From positions 1 through 64,000 of the forward strand of contig DBYZ01000014.1 in the NCBI GenBank assembly GCA_002311655.1: 64,000 bases of DNA, written 5' to 3'. Source of the DNA: Bacteroidales bacterium UBA1173 (GTDB lineage: Bacteria > Bacteroidota > Bacteroidia > Bacteroidales > F082). The notes beneath the pieces are model-generated. The model saw only the letters and a list, made by a program, of their open reading frames with translations. It did not search any database and was not told where the DNA came from. This document shows, piece after piece, positions 33,658 to 41,190 of the stretch (positions are counted from its first letter, which is position 1; each line of letters starts with the position of its first letter). The position numbers and the translations under genes were made by a program.

Positions 33658-34008
33658 ATGTCATTGATTTCAATAGAAAAAATGGAGTTTTACGCCTATC
33701 ACGGCTGCTTCGAGGAGGAGCGCAAGATAGGCACATGGTTCAACGTGGACTTAAGCATGGAAGTCGATACATCGAAAGCGGAAGAAAGCGACAATCTCGA
33801 GGATACAGTCAATTATCAGGAGGTTTACGCCATTGTGAAGCGCGAGATGATGATTTCCTCAAAGTTGCTTGAAAACGTTGCCAGACGCATTTTAAAAGCC
33901 ATTCAGAAGGAATTTCCAGCCGTCTCATACGCTTGGGTGAAGGTGAAAAAGATGAACCCGCCACTTGGTGGCAAGATGGAGTCGGTTTCAGTAGAATTAG
34001 AATCATAG
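33658..34008 (+). CDS. folB: Dihydroneopterin aldolase
   Basis: 116 residues, standard FolB size. It cleaves 7,8-dihydroneopterin to 6-hydroxymethyl-7,8-dihydropterin and glycolaldehyde in folate synthesis. Visible features are the opening FYAYHGCFEEERKIGTWFNVD with the conserved Tyr-His-Gly, VNYQEVYAIV, and KKMNPPLGGKMESVSVEL at the end. Repeat family 2 lies on both sides, touching its start and stop codons, so it probably relies on read-through from gltX. Confidence 0.9.
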   Translation: MSLISIEKMEFYAYHGCFEEERKIGTWFNVDLSMEVDTSKAEESDNLEDTVNYQEVYAIVKREMMISSKLLENVARRILKAIQKEFPAVSYAWVKVKKMNPPLGGKMESVSVELES

Positions 34009-34092
34009 TCTTTAGTCGTTAGTTTTTAGTCGTTAGTTTTTAGTCGTTAGTGCAGAATGACTAAAGTCTAAAGACTAAAAACTAAAGACTAT
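34006..34092. repeat. Dispersed repeat family 2, copy 2
   Basis: Tandem TAGTCTTTAGTCGTTAGTTT words facing ACTAAAGTCTAAAGACTAAA. It forms a long imperfect hairpin starting at the folB stop codon and ending just before the riboswitch promoter. Confidence 0.7.
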
Positions 34093-34115
34093 TTTTTTGA
34101 ATAAAAAAATTTTTG

Positions 34116-34123
34116 TATTTTTG
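34116..34123 (+). promoter_or_regulatory. -7 box of the cobalamin-riboswitch transcript
   Basis: TATTTTTG, ending two bases before the riboswitch P1 stem begins. A TTTG at 34096-34099 could be the -33 element with a short spacer. Confidence 0.6.
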
Positions 34124-34125
34124 CA

Positions 34126-34289
34126 ACGATTTATGGTGCCGAGGAGGCTCAATAGGGAATCGGGTGGAAATCCTGGACAGTTCCCGCTGCTGTAAGCTCT
34201 TAACGCTTGCTACTATGCCACTGATAATCAATAGTTTCGGGAAGGCGGCAAGAATCAGGGAGTAAGTCAGAAGACCTGCCACAAATCGT
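34126..34289 (+). promoter_or_regulatory. Cobalamin (B12) riboswitch
   Basis: P1 is a perfect 7-bp stem, ACGATTT (34126-34132) with AAATCGT (34283-34289). Between them are the conserved blocks of the class: GGTGCC, AATAGGGAA, GGTGGAAATCC, GGACAGTTCCCGCTGCTGTAA, GCCACTG, GGGAAGGCGGC, and the B12 box CAGAAGACCTGCC. On binding adenosyl- or another cobalamin it should shut off the three genes downstream. Confidence 0.93.
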
Positions 34290-34295
34290 AAACAA

Positions 34296-34331
34296 AGCTT
34301 TCGGGATAAAAGCTGGCTTATCCTTATTTTT
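34296..34331 (+). terminator. Probable expression platform of the riboswitch
   Basis: Two overlapping hairpins are possible: AGCTTT/AAAGCT (34296-34314), and GGATAA/TTATCC (34304-34323) followed by TTATTTTT. They are mutually exclusive, which suits a terminator/antiterminator switch. Confidence 0.5.
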
Positions 34332-34404
34332 AAGGCCTACCAACATTTTTCCACGAGGTTTTGAGGTAATTAAAATTATTATTAAACCTTAAAAATCTTA
34401 AATT

Positions 34405-35583
34405 ATGGTTAAAAAATTTACTTTAATGTTCCTTTTAGGAATCTTCGGTCTCTTCTCGACCAACCTCTTCGCACAGGAAGATGCGACAATCGACCCTTCA
34501 CAAATCAAATATTGGATTGGCGAAGGCGATAATGAAGTGGTTTTCATCGCCAACTGGGCAGAACCTGACACAGCATTGGCATGGGGCTACCGCTTCAGCA
34601 CAGAGACAGTTACCGTTAAAGACATGATGCTCGACATCCAGGCAACCGACTATCGTTTCGGTTTTGTTGGCGAGTCATTTGTCAGTGACGTCACATTCAA
34701 CGACGGAGTTTTGGATCTTAAACTTGCCGGAATGTGGTGGATGTACAATGTGAATGGCGTTACTGCCGGTGAATACTTTGATGTTCAGACAGTCTCTAAT
34801 GGCGATTGGGTGAAATTCGGTGACGAGTCATGCGGCATAATTATTGACCCAGTTATGTACACATACGTTTGGACAAAAGAAGTGGCTCCAGTTTATGCAT
34901 TGGCAGATGAAGCTATGATTGACCCTTCAGAAATCGTTTACTGGATTGGCGAAGGCGAAAATTCAGCAATCTTTGCTGTCAACTTTGCAGACCCTGAAGA
35001 TGTGTGCTATGCATGGGGTTACAGATTCTCAACAGAAAGCGTCACAATCAAAGAAATGATGCAGGCTATCGCTGAAGTTGACCTTCGTTTTGCTTTCACT
35101 GACGAGCCTTCATCATGGGGTGGATATATGCTTACCGACCTCACATTTAACTATGAGGAAGTCGATTATAATCTTAATGGTTATAACGCCATGTACAACT
35201 TAAACGGCATGCAGTCATGGTTCACTTTCGACGAGCAGACCGTTGTCAATGGTGATTTCGTGAAATGGGGTGACTATACAATCGGTACTGAGATCGCTCC
35301 TTGGACTTATGTCTGGGAAACACCAGTGCAGCCTGTGTCAGAGTACTTTGCTGTTGAAGAGGTTGAAGCTACAATGCTTTCAGTTTATCCTAACCCTGCA
35401 ACAGAAACATTGTATGTCAACGCTGAAAACGTGCAGAGTGTCGAGATTTACGACATGACAGGCCGCATCGTGATGACATCAACAATGTCGGTTGTCGATT
35501 TGAGAGGTGTTGAGGCTGGCGTTTATTTCGTTACAGTGAAATCTGGTAACGCCACCAAGACAACCAAACTCGTTGTGAAATGA
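34405..35583 (+). CDS. T9SS surface protein with two transcobalamin/DUF4430-like domains, B12-riboswitch controlled
   Basis: 392 residues: signal peptide (about 1-23), two homologous domains of about 140 residues (about 29-165 and 168-312), and a type A T9SS sorting domain beginning SVYPNPATETLYV. Each domain starts IDPS-I-YWIGEGxN, has AWGYRFSTExVT and contains a core MYNVNG...NGDWVKFGD or MYNLNG...NGDFVKWGD. That core resembles the 'WMYYVNG...GD.V.W' pattern of DUF4430 and the beta-domain of transcobalamin/intrinsic factor, which holds cobalamin. With the riboswitch upstream, it is probably a surface B12-capture protein. The domain link is by eye only. Confidence 0.65.
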   Translation: MVKKFTLMFLLGIFGLFSTNLFAQEDATIDPSQIKYWIGEGDNEVVFIANWAEPDTALAWGYRFSTETVTVKDMMLDIQATDYRFGFVGESFVSDVTFNDGVLDLKLAGMWWMYNVNGVTAGEYFDVQTVSNGDWVKFGDESCGIIIDPVMYTYVWTKEVAPVYALADEAMIDPSEIVYWIGEGENSAIFAVNFADPEDVCYAWGYRFSTESVTIKEMMQAIAEVDLRFAFTDEPSSWGGYMLTDLTFNYEEVDYNLNGYNAMYNLNGMQSWFTFDEQTVVNGDFVKWGDYTIGTEIAPWTYVWETPVQPVSEYFAVEEVEATMLSVYPNPATETLYVNAENVQSVEIYDMTGRIVMTSTMSVVDLRGVEAGVYFVTVKSGNATKTTKLVVK

Positions 35584-36587
35584 AAAAACTTTTATTGATA
35601 TTGATGGCGATGGTGCCGGTGGCAGTGTGGGCGCAGTTTGCTCCTGCACAGGACAAGCCCGGCACCACAGCCATGCATGCTGACTCGTCGGCATTTGTGG
35701 CTTGGGCTACAGGCTGTGTCGCAGAGCCAGGACCGATGAACATCTCCAATCCGAGCGCAGGTTTGGCAGGTCAAGGTTGGCCGGCATCCAATGTCATAGG
35801 ATTCCCTCAGGGAACTATGGGTGTTACATGTTTAGGCGACGGCGGACAAGCAACAGTGACGTTCGCATCACCTATCTGCAACCGTCCAGGAGCGGATTTC
35901 GCTGTGTTTGAGAACGGTTTCGCCAACGCACAGGACACCGATATGTGGTTCCTTGAGCTGGGCTTCGTGGAGGTCAGCTCCGACGGTGAGAACTTCTTCC
36001 GTTTTCCAGCTATAAGCATGGTGCAGACATTGACGCAGGTTGGTGGAATGGGTTGCATTGATCCGGCACAGATCCACAATTTTGCCAGTAAATACGGTGC
36101 AATGTACGGCACCCCGTTCGATTTGGATGAGGTTCCGGATAACGAACTTCTCGACAAAGAGAACATCACACATGTACGCATAGTGGATGTTGTGGGTTGT
36201 ATTCAGCCTGAATATTGCACATACGACTCTGAAGGACATATCGTCAACGACCCGTGGCCGACACCTTTCGCTTCATGCGGAATGGACCTCGACGCTGTAG
36301 GTGTGATTCACGATATCGAGCATTACCCGACACCTCCGGGTCCTCCTGGTCAGGGAGTTGATGATAATGAGGCGGAGAAGGTTTCGGTGTACCCGAATCC
36401 TGCAAGCGGCAAGATTTTTATCAACGCTGAAAATGTTCAAAACATTGATTTATATAACGTTACAGGACAGTTGGTGCTTTCAACAACTGAAACGGAAATC
36501 AATGTATCGGGATTTGAAGCTGGAATGTATTTCGTCAGAGTTAAGTATGGCGAAAAAACATATACAGAACGTGTAATCATAAGATAG
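35580..36587 (+). CDS. T9SS cell-surface protein of a cobalamin-regulated family
   Basis: 335 residues: signal peptide (about 1-18), a globular domain with GGQATVTFASPICNRPGADF, AVFENGF, WFLELGFVEVSSDGENFFRF, THVRIVDVVG and FASCGMDLDAVGVI, then a T9SS sorting domain starting VYPNPASGKIFI. The globular part is a beta-sandwich-like family I recognise from many surface proteins, without an assigned reaction. It overlaps the DUF4430-like gene by four bases and shares the B12 riboswitch, so a role in cobalamin binding or hand-over to an outer-membrane transporter is likely. No TonB-dependent receptor (BtuB) is encoded here. Confidence 0.65.
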   Translation: MKKLLLILMAMVPVAVWAQFAPAQDKPGTTAMHADSSAFVAWATGCVAEPGPMNISNPSAGLAGQGWPASNVIGFPQGTMGVTCLGDGGQATVTFASPICNRPGADFAVFENGFANAQDTDMWFLELGFVEVSSDGENFFRFPAISMVQTLTQVGGMGCIDPAQIHNFASKYGAMYGTPFDLDEVPDNELLDKENITHVRIVDVVGCIQPEYCTYDSEGHIVNDPWPTPFASCGMDLDAVGVIHDIEHYPTPPGPPGQGVDDNEAEKVSVYPNPASGKIFINAENVQNIDLYNVTGQLVLSTTETEINVSGFEAGMYFVRVKYGEKTYTERVIIR

Positions 36588-36597
36588 TTAATTAGTT

Positions 36598-36759
36598 ATG
36601 AAGAAGATTTGCCCTCGCTGCGGAAAAGAATTTGAATGTGTTCATTCAATCAATTGCTGGTGTGTGACAATACATCTCAGCGACCGCGCGAAGGCAAATC
36701 TTAAAGAAAATTATAGTGATTGTCTGTGCAAGGAATGTCTTGAAGAAATCAACAAATAA
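36598..36759 (+). CDS. Cysteine-rich CWC family protein
   Basis: 53 residues: CPRCGKEFEC (Cys5, Cys8, Cys14), SINCWC (Cys20, Cys22) and DCLCKECL (Cys42, Cys44, Cys47). The pattern matches the small CWC family, which probably binds zinc or another metal; function unknown. The ATG at 36598 is ten bases after the previous stop, so it is the third gene under the B12 riboswitch. Its last 11 bases overlap the 3' end of the convergent feoAB gene. Confidence 0.75.
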   Translation: MKKICPRCGKEFECVHSINCWCVTIHLSDRAKANLKENYSDCLCKECLEEINK

Positions 36760-39112
36760 TTGCGCCAGCAATTAGATATACAAAGAAAGCACAGAGCCAT
36801 GCTACCGAGCATTGGAACAGAATCACAAGAATCATCCATTTGGTACCAAGTTCACGGCGTATTGCCGCCATTGCCGCCACACAAGGAGTGTAGAGCAGGC
36901 AGAAAACCAGCATCGAGATGGCTGTTAAAGTGGTGAACAAATCCATTGCGCCAAGCACCTCGAGGGTAGCCACGACGCTCTCTTTTGCCATGAATCCGCT
37001 GACCAAAGCTGTGACAATCTGCCATTCGCCGAGTCCGATAGGGCGGAAAATCGGGGCAAGCCATCCTGCGATGACAGCGAGCATGCTGCCTTCGCCATTT
37101 TCAACCATATTAAATTGAAAATCAAATGTTTGCAGGAACCAAATCACCAATGAGGCGACAAAAATGACGGTGAACGCGCGTTGTAGGAAGTCTTTTGTCT
37201 TGTCCCACAAGAGATGTGCCACGTTTTTCGCACTCGGGAGTCGGTAGTTTGGCAGTTCCATCACGAAAGGAGCCACGTCACCTTTGTTGCCAAACCATTT
37301 GGTAATCAATGCGGTAACAATTCCGGCGAGGATTCCGAAGAGATACAGACCTATTAACACAAAGCCTCCGTGATGAGGGAAAAAATAGCTTGTGAAGAAT
37401 GCATAAATCGGGATTTTTGCCGAACAACTCATGAAAGGAGTGAGCAATATTGTGCGCCAACGGTCGTGTGTTGAGTGCAGTGTGCGTGCCGACATCACTG
37501 CTGGCACCGTGCATCCGAAGCCGATGAGCAATGGCACGATGCTATGTCCGGTGAGACCGAGTTTTCGCAAGAAACTGTCGCTGACAAACGCCACACGTGC
37601 CATATAGCCGCTGTCTTCAAGTATGCTCAAGAAGAAAAACAGCAGTATGATAATCGGGACGAAACTCAAAACGCTGCCGACGCCGCCGAAGATTCCGTCG
37701 ACGACCAACGACTGCACTGCAGGTGTGATGTTCCAGCGAGCCAGAGCCGCGCCACAAACGCCTGCGAGCCAGTTGATTCCATTATCGAGAAGATCTTGTA
37801 AAGGCGCTCCGATGGCATCGATAGAAAGGTAAATGACAGCCATCATCACGAGGATGAAAATCGGGATGGCGGTCCATTTGCCGGTGAGGATTCTGTCGAT
37901 TCTGCGGCTGCGTTGATATTCTTTGCTTTCTTTAGGTTTCACAACTGTTTTAGCGCATAACCGTTTTATAAAAGAGAAACGCATCTCAGCCATGGCAGCG
38001 GCGCGGTCGAGACCACGTTCCTCTTCCATCTGAACTATGAGATGCTCGAGTGTTTCTTTCTCATTTTGAGAGAGTTGCAGCGCCTCAAGAACTATTTTGT
38101 CGTCTTCGACGAGCTTGGATGCTGCGAAACGAACCGGTATTTCCGCACGCTGAGCATGGTCCTCGATGAGGTGCATGATGCTGTGCAAGCAGCGGTGGAC
38201 GGCTCCGCCGTGGTCGTCTTTGTCGCAGAAGTCCTGACGCACAGGCTCTTCCTGATATTTTGCTACGTGGATGGCGTGCTCAACAAGCTCGTTGACACCT
38301 TCGTTTTTCGATGCTGAGATAGGCACGACAGGCAGTCCTAAAATTGACTCCATATCATTGACAAGAATTGAGCCGCCGTTGTTGCGAACCTCGTCCATCA
38401 TGTTGAGCGCCAGCACCATAGGTGTGCCAAGTTCCATCAGCTGCATGGTTAGGTAGAGATTGCGCTCGATGTTGTTGGCATCCACAATGTTGATTATGGC
38501 CTTCGGCTTTTCATTTAAAATGAACTCACGCGATACGATTTCCTCGTTGGTGTAAGGCGAAAGCGAATAAATTCCCGGAAGGTCGGTGACAAGAGTGTAG
38601 TTATGCCCTTTGATGATGCCGTCTTTGCGGTCGACGGTGACGCCAGGGAAGTTGCCTACGTGTTGATTTGAGCCTGTCAGTTGGTTGAAGAGCGTGGTCT
38701 TGCCGCAGTTTTGCTGGCCTGCGAGCGCAAACGTCAAAATAGTGCCTTTCGGAACAGGATTTTCGTGAGTTTTATCGTGATATATACCTTCCTCGCCGAG
38801 TCCTGGGTGTGCGTTGTGGTCATGTAATGAAGTGATATACAGACGATTAGCGTCGAAATCGTCTTTTGTATCTTCATTTAATGTGGTTTTCGTTTCCACC
38901 TCAATCATTTTGGCGTCGGCTTTGCGGAGAGTGAGGGAGTAGCCATGTATGAGCAGTTCCATTGGGTCGCCGAGAGGAGCGTATTTCACCAGCTTCACCA
39001 CAGCGTCGGGAATCACTCCCATGTCAAGGAAATGCTGGCGTTTTGAGCCTTTTCCATTGACAGCTTTTATCACTGCCGACTGTCCTATTTCGAGCTTATC
39101 GAGTGTTGTCAT
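36749..39112 (-). CDS. feoB: Ferrous iron transporter, FeoA-FeoB fusion
   Basis: 787 residues from the ATG at 39112; a longer TTG start would fall in the -7 box. An N-terminal FeoA (SH3-like) domain of about 75 residues is fused to FeoB. The G-domain motifs are AGQQNCGKTTLFNQLTG (G1), DLPGIYSLSPY (G3) and NMMD (G4), followed by a helical GDI-like region and about 8-10 TM helices with gate motifs (LIGFGCTVPAVMSARTL and FMAKESVVATLEVL). It imports Fe2+ in low-oxygen conditions. FeoAB fusions are common in Bacteroidota. Confidence 0.93.
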   Translation of the reverse strand: MTTLDKLEIGQSAVIKAVNGKGSKRQHFLDMGVIPDAVVKLVKYAPLGDPMELLIHGYSLTLRKADAKMIEVETKTTLNEDTKDDFDANRLYITSLHDHNAHPGLGEEGIYHDKTHENPVPKGTILTFALAGQQNCGKTTLFNQLTGSNQHVGNFPGVTVDRKDGIIKGHNYTLVTDLPGIYSLSPYTNEEIVSREFILNEKPKAIINIVDANNIERNLYLTMQLMELGTPMVLALNMMDEVRNNGGSILVNDMESILGLPVVPISASKNEGVNELVEHAIHVAKYQEEPVRQDFCDKDDHGGAVHRCLHSIMHLIEDHAQRAEIPVRFAASKLVEDDKIVLEALQLSQNEKETLEHLIVQMEEERGLDRAAAMAEMRFSFIKRLCAKTVVKPKESKEYQRSRRIDRILTGKWTAIPIFILVMMAVIYLSIDAIGAPLQDLLDNGINWLAGVCGAALARWNITPAVQSLVVDGIFGGVGSVLSFVPIIILLFFFLSILEDSGYMARVAFVSDSFLRKLGLTGHSIVPLLIGFGCTVPAVMSARTLHSTHDRWRTILLTPFMSCSAKIPIYAFFTSYFFPHHGGFVLIGLYLFGILAGIVTALITKWFGNKGDVAPFVMELPNYRLPSAKNVAHLLWDKTKDFLQRAFTVIFVASLVIWFLQTFDFQFNMVENGEGSMLAVIAGWLAPIFRPIGLGEWQIVTALVSGFMAKESVVATLEVLGAMDLFTTLTAISMLVFCLLYTPCVAAMAAIRRELGTKWMILVILFQCSVAWLCAFFVYLIAGAIIC

Positions 39113-39133
39113 TGAATATCTTTTTTCATGCTG

Positions 39134-39141
39134 CAAAAATA
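39134..39141 (-). promoter_or_regulatory. -7 box of feoAB
   Basis: The minus strand reads TATTTTTG, 21 bases before the ATG at 39112. Confidence 0.6.
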
Positions 39142-39215
39142 CTAAGAAAAAAGATTGCGTGATATCCCTATTAATAGGGATTTTTATAGCTTTACGATTA
39201 GTGATATTGTTTTAT

Positions 39216-39539
39216 TTATCCAACATATTTTAACCCGACAATAGACAAAATCAGCGTTGTCAAAAAGAATATCCTCCAAAATGTTGCTGGCTCATGGAAG
39301 ACAAAGACTCCGAGTAACACTGCGCCGACTGCCCCGATACCAGTCCACACAGGATATGCCACTCCTATCGGAATAGTCTGCGTTGCTTTGGCTAAGAGTA
39401 TGGCACTCAGCACATACAGCAAAGCAAACCCAGTGATCCACAGCCAAAACTCTGTTCCGACTGCCAATTTGGTCTTTCCGAGGCAGAAAGCAAAGCCGGT
39501 TTCACAAAGACCGGCGATGATGAGAATTATCCAGTTCAT
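39216..39539 (-). CDS. Small multidrug resistance (SMR) family transporter
   Basis: 107 residues with four TM helices. The essential membrane glutamate is Glu13 in IIAGLCETGFAF. YPVWTGIGAVGAVLLGVFVFHEP is the conserved loop-helix 3 region. The family includes the guanidinium exporter Gdx (SugE) and quaternary-ammonium exporters such as EmrE; Glu13 numbering and the Trp-Ile start are closer to the Gdx group, but no guanidine riboswitch is present. It is the last gene of an operon with a Vat-like acetyltransferase (10-base gap), so an efflux role with drug modification is plausible. Confidence 0.8.
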   Translation of the reverse strand: MNWIILIIAGLCETGFAFCLGKTKLAVGTEFWLWITGFALLYVLSAILLAKATQTIPIGVAYPVWTGIGAVGAVLLGVFVFHEPATFWRIFFLTTLILSIVGLKYVG

Positions 39540-39549
39540 AATCTTGTCT

Positions 39550-40173
39550 TTATCTCTTTTTAACTTTTTCTAAATCGCTTGATGTCAAAAGTGGAATCAA
39601 TCCATTGATCTCTTCAATGCTTTTATCCCACCATTTGAATTTGAGAAGAATTTCTATCAACTCTTCATCAAAACGTTTTCTTAACATTTTGGCAGGATTC
39701 CCAGCTACAATCGTGTAAGGTTCGACATCACTGCCGACAATGCTATTAGCTCCGATGATGGCCCCATCCCCGATATGAACACCTGGAAGGATAACTGCAT
39801 TTTGTCCAATCCATACGTCATTGCCAATTACAGTATCACCTTTTATTGGAAGCTCTGACGGCATGGGCGGATTCATATTCCATCCTTCCAAAGTATAAAA
39901 CGGAAATGTAGTTATGGCATTCATCTGATGGTTTGCACCATTCATCACAAATTCAACGCCAGCAGCGATTTGACAAAACTTACCAATAATAAGTTTATCG
40001 CCATTCCATTCATAAAGATGTGTGACGTGGCTTTCAAAATCAGAATCAGCTATATATGTAAAATCGCCGACAATAATATTCTGATTCTTAATCGTTGGCT
40101 TTACATATATTTCCTTGTCATATCCAGCTATTGGATGGATAACATTAGGATCAGGATTCTTCTCGTTTTTCAT
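39550..40173 (-). CDS. Vat/CatB-type xenobiotic O-acetyltransferase (left-handed beta-helix)
   Basis: 207 residues with hexapeptide repeats (VIGNDVWIGQNAVILPGVHI, GDGAIIGANSIVG) and the C-terminal AGNPAKMLRKRF. His82 in NGANHQM matches the catalytic His of VatD and CatB enzymes, which acetylate streptogramin A or chloramphenicol with acetyl-CoA. SHVTHLYEW and FPFYTLEGWN also fit that group. Resistance is not proven, since many family members have other substrates. It overlaps the 82-residue gene by four bases and precedes the SMR gene. Confidence 0.75.
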   Translation of the reverse strand: MKNEKNPDPNVIHPIAGYDKEIYVKPTIKNQNIIVGDFTYIADSDFESHVTHLYEWNGDKLIIGKFCQIAAGVEFVMNGANHQMNAITTFPFYTLEGWNMNPPMPSELPIKGDTVIGNDVWIGQNAVILPGVHIGDGAIIGANSIVGSDVEPYTIVAGNPAKMLRKRFDEELIEILLKFKWWDKSIEEINGLIPLLTSSDLEKVKKR

Positions 40174-40418
40174 TTTTTGAATAAATTTTTTAACATTTCA
40201 CAAATCCCATCTTCCCTTATTATTTTAGGAGCCGATTTCCCAGCAAGCACCAATATTTTCTTGCCGTTACGATAAATATGAAGCTGGCGAGATCTAACCA
40301 CCGCTGTCAGTTCAGGGTCATCTTGCATAGCCAGCCACAGACGATGATATACGCCGTCATCTTCAAATAGCTTCTTCTGCAAGTGAGAGCATAGGTTGGT
40401 GGTGTCGAGGGTTATCAT
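40170..40418 (-). CDS. Conserved hypothetical protein, 82 residues
   Basis: No family recognised. Features visible: no signal peptide or membrane helix, mixed helix and strand, a basic middle (VVRSRQLHIYRNGKKILVLA) with GKSAPKIIREDGICEML after it. The gene overlaps the carbonic anhydrase gene upstream and the Vat-like gene downstream, each by four bases, so all are translated together. This tight position suggests a shared job with a neighbour, which cannot be named. Confidence 0.6.
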   Translation of the reverse strand: MITLDTTNLCSHLQKKLFEDDGVYHRLWLAMQDDPELTAVVRSRQLHIYRNGKKILVLAGKSAPKIIREDGICEMLKNLFKK

Positions 40419-40969
40419 CTAATCTCCTCCAAAGCTCCTGTCTCCGAACCAATTATAAAACCTCTGACCACAATATCCTTTGGCACAAGCGGATGGGTCT
40501 TTATGGTCTCGACGGTTTTGCGGACGGATGTTGGTGTGTCTTTGAACCCCTCAAGCCACTGGTCAAGGTCGATGCCACATTTCCTGATTGTGTCAAGCGT
40601 CTCATCTGTTACACCACGGGCTATCATTTCATGGTGGAAGTGGTTGTAGCTCATGTGACAGGCTCCGCAATGGGAATGAGCCACCACCATAATCTCTTTC
40701 ACGCCGAGTTCATAGATGGCGACAATCAGGCTTCGCATTGCTGAGTCGAAAGCCGAAATCACCAAACCACCAGCGTTCTTTATAATCTTCGCATCGCCGT
40801 TTTTCAAGCCGAGAGCCGCAGGAAGCAGTTCGGTCAGTCGGGTGTCCATGCAAGAAAGGACCGCCAGTTTCTTGTCAGGGTATTTGTCGGTGAGGAATTT
40901 TTTGTAGCCTTTATTCTCTACGAAAGTCTTGTTGTAGTTGATAATCTGGTCAATCATATCACATATCAT
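40415..40969 (-). CDS. Beta-class carbonic anhydrase
   Basis: 184 residues. It interconverts CO2 and bicarbonate with a zinc ion. The zinc and catalytic dyad motifs are SCMDTR (Cys40, Asp42, Arg44) and HSHCGA (His98, Cys101). Its length and the short N-terminus place it among the small type II or CA-like beta enzymes. An internal ATG at 40957 is an alternative start. It is the first gene of the four-gene operon carbonic anhydrase, unknown, Vat-like, SMR. A full promoter stands on the minus strand. Confidence 0.85.
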   Translation of the reverse strand: MICDMIDQIINYNKTFVENKGYKKFLTDKYPDKKLAVLSCMDTRLTELLPAALGLKNGDAKIIKNAGGLVISAFDSAMRSLIVAIYELGVKEIMVVAHSHCGACHMSYNHFHHEMIARGVTDETLDTIRKCGIDLDQWLEGFKDTPTSVRKTVETIKTHPLVPKDIVVRGFIIGSETGALEEIR

Positions 40970-40982
40970 TTAATCTCATCTG

Positions 40983-41014
40983 CAAAATTACTTGTTTTTT
41001 CCTATCTTTGCAAA
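40983..41014 (-). promoter_or_regulatory. Promoter of the carbonic anhydrase operon
   Basis: On the minus strand TTTG (about 41014-41011), a 20-base spacer and TAATTTTG (40990-40983), 13 bases before the ATG at 40969. Confidence 0.6.
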
Positions 41015-41025
41015 ATATAGAATAA

Positions 41026-41055
41026 CAAAAAAAACGCCGACTTCTCAGTCAGCGT
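41026..41055 (-). terminator. Intrinsic terminator of tRNA-Cys
   Basis: On the minus strand ACGCTGACT pairs with AGTCGGCGT around GAGA, followed by a run of eight Ts. One G-T wobble. Confidence 0.8.
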
Positions 41056-41061
41056 CTTTCG

Positions 41062-41132
41062 AGGTACCAGACGGAATCGAACCGCCGTAAAAGGTTTTGC
41101 AGACCTTCGCCTAGCCACTCGGCCATGATACC
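41062..41132 (-). tRNA. tRNA-Cys (anticodon GCA)
   Basis: On the minus strand acceptor GGTATCA pairs with TGGTACC, with one G-T wobble. The anticodon stem AAGGT/ACCTT encloses CTGCAAA with anticodon GCA (41100-41098). The T-arm GGTTCGATTCC is present. About 71 nt; CCA not encoded. The sequence resembles the tRNA-Cys type with a GCCGAGTGGCTAGGC D-arm found in Bacteroidota. Confidence 0.93.
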
Positions 41133-41147
41133 TTGTCATTGGGACTG

Positions 41148-41155
41148 CAAAAATA
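41148..41155 (-). promoter_or_regulatory. -7 box of tRNA-Cys
   Basis: The minus strand reads TATTTTTG, 15 bases before the tRNA 5' end. Confidence 0.6.
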
Positions 41156-41190
41156 CAACTTTTTTCAATATCACAACGTTTTTTCGAAAA

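Noticed and set aside
34006..34092. Possible CRISPR or tandem-array interpretation of the TAGTCTTTAGTCGTTAG repeats
   Set aside because: Units are short, irregular and form one imperfect hairpin; there are no spacers of constant length and no cas genes.
39550..40173. Firm antibiotic-resistance call for the Vat-like gene
   Set aside because: Family motifs fit, but the same fold and His are found in acetyltransferases with other substrates, so resistance is not claimed.
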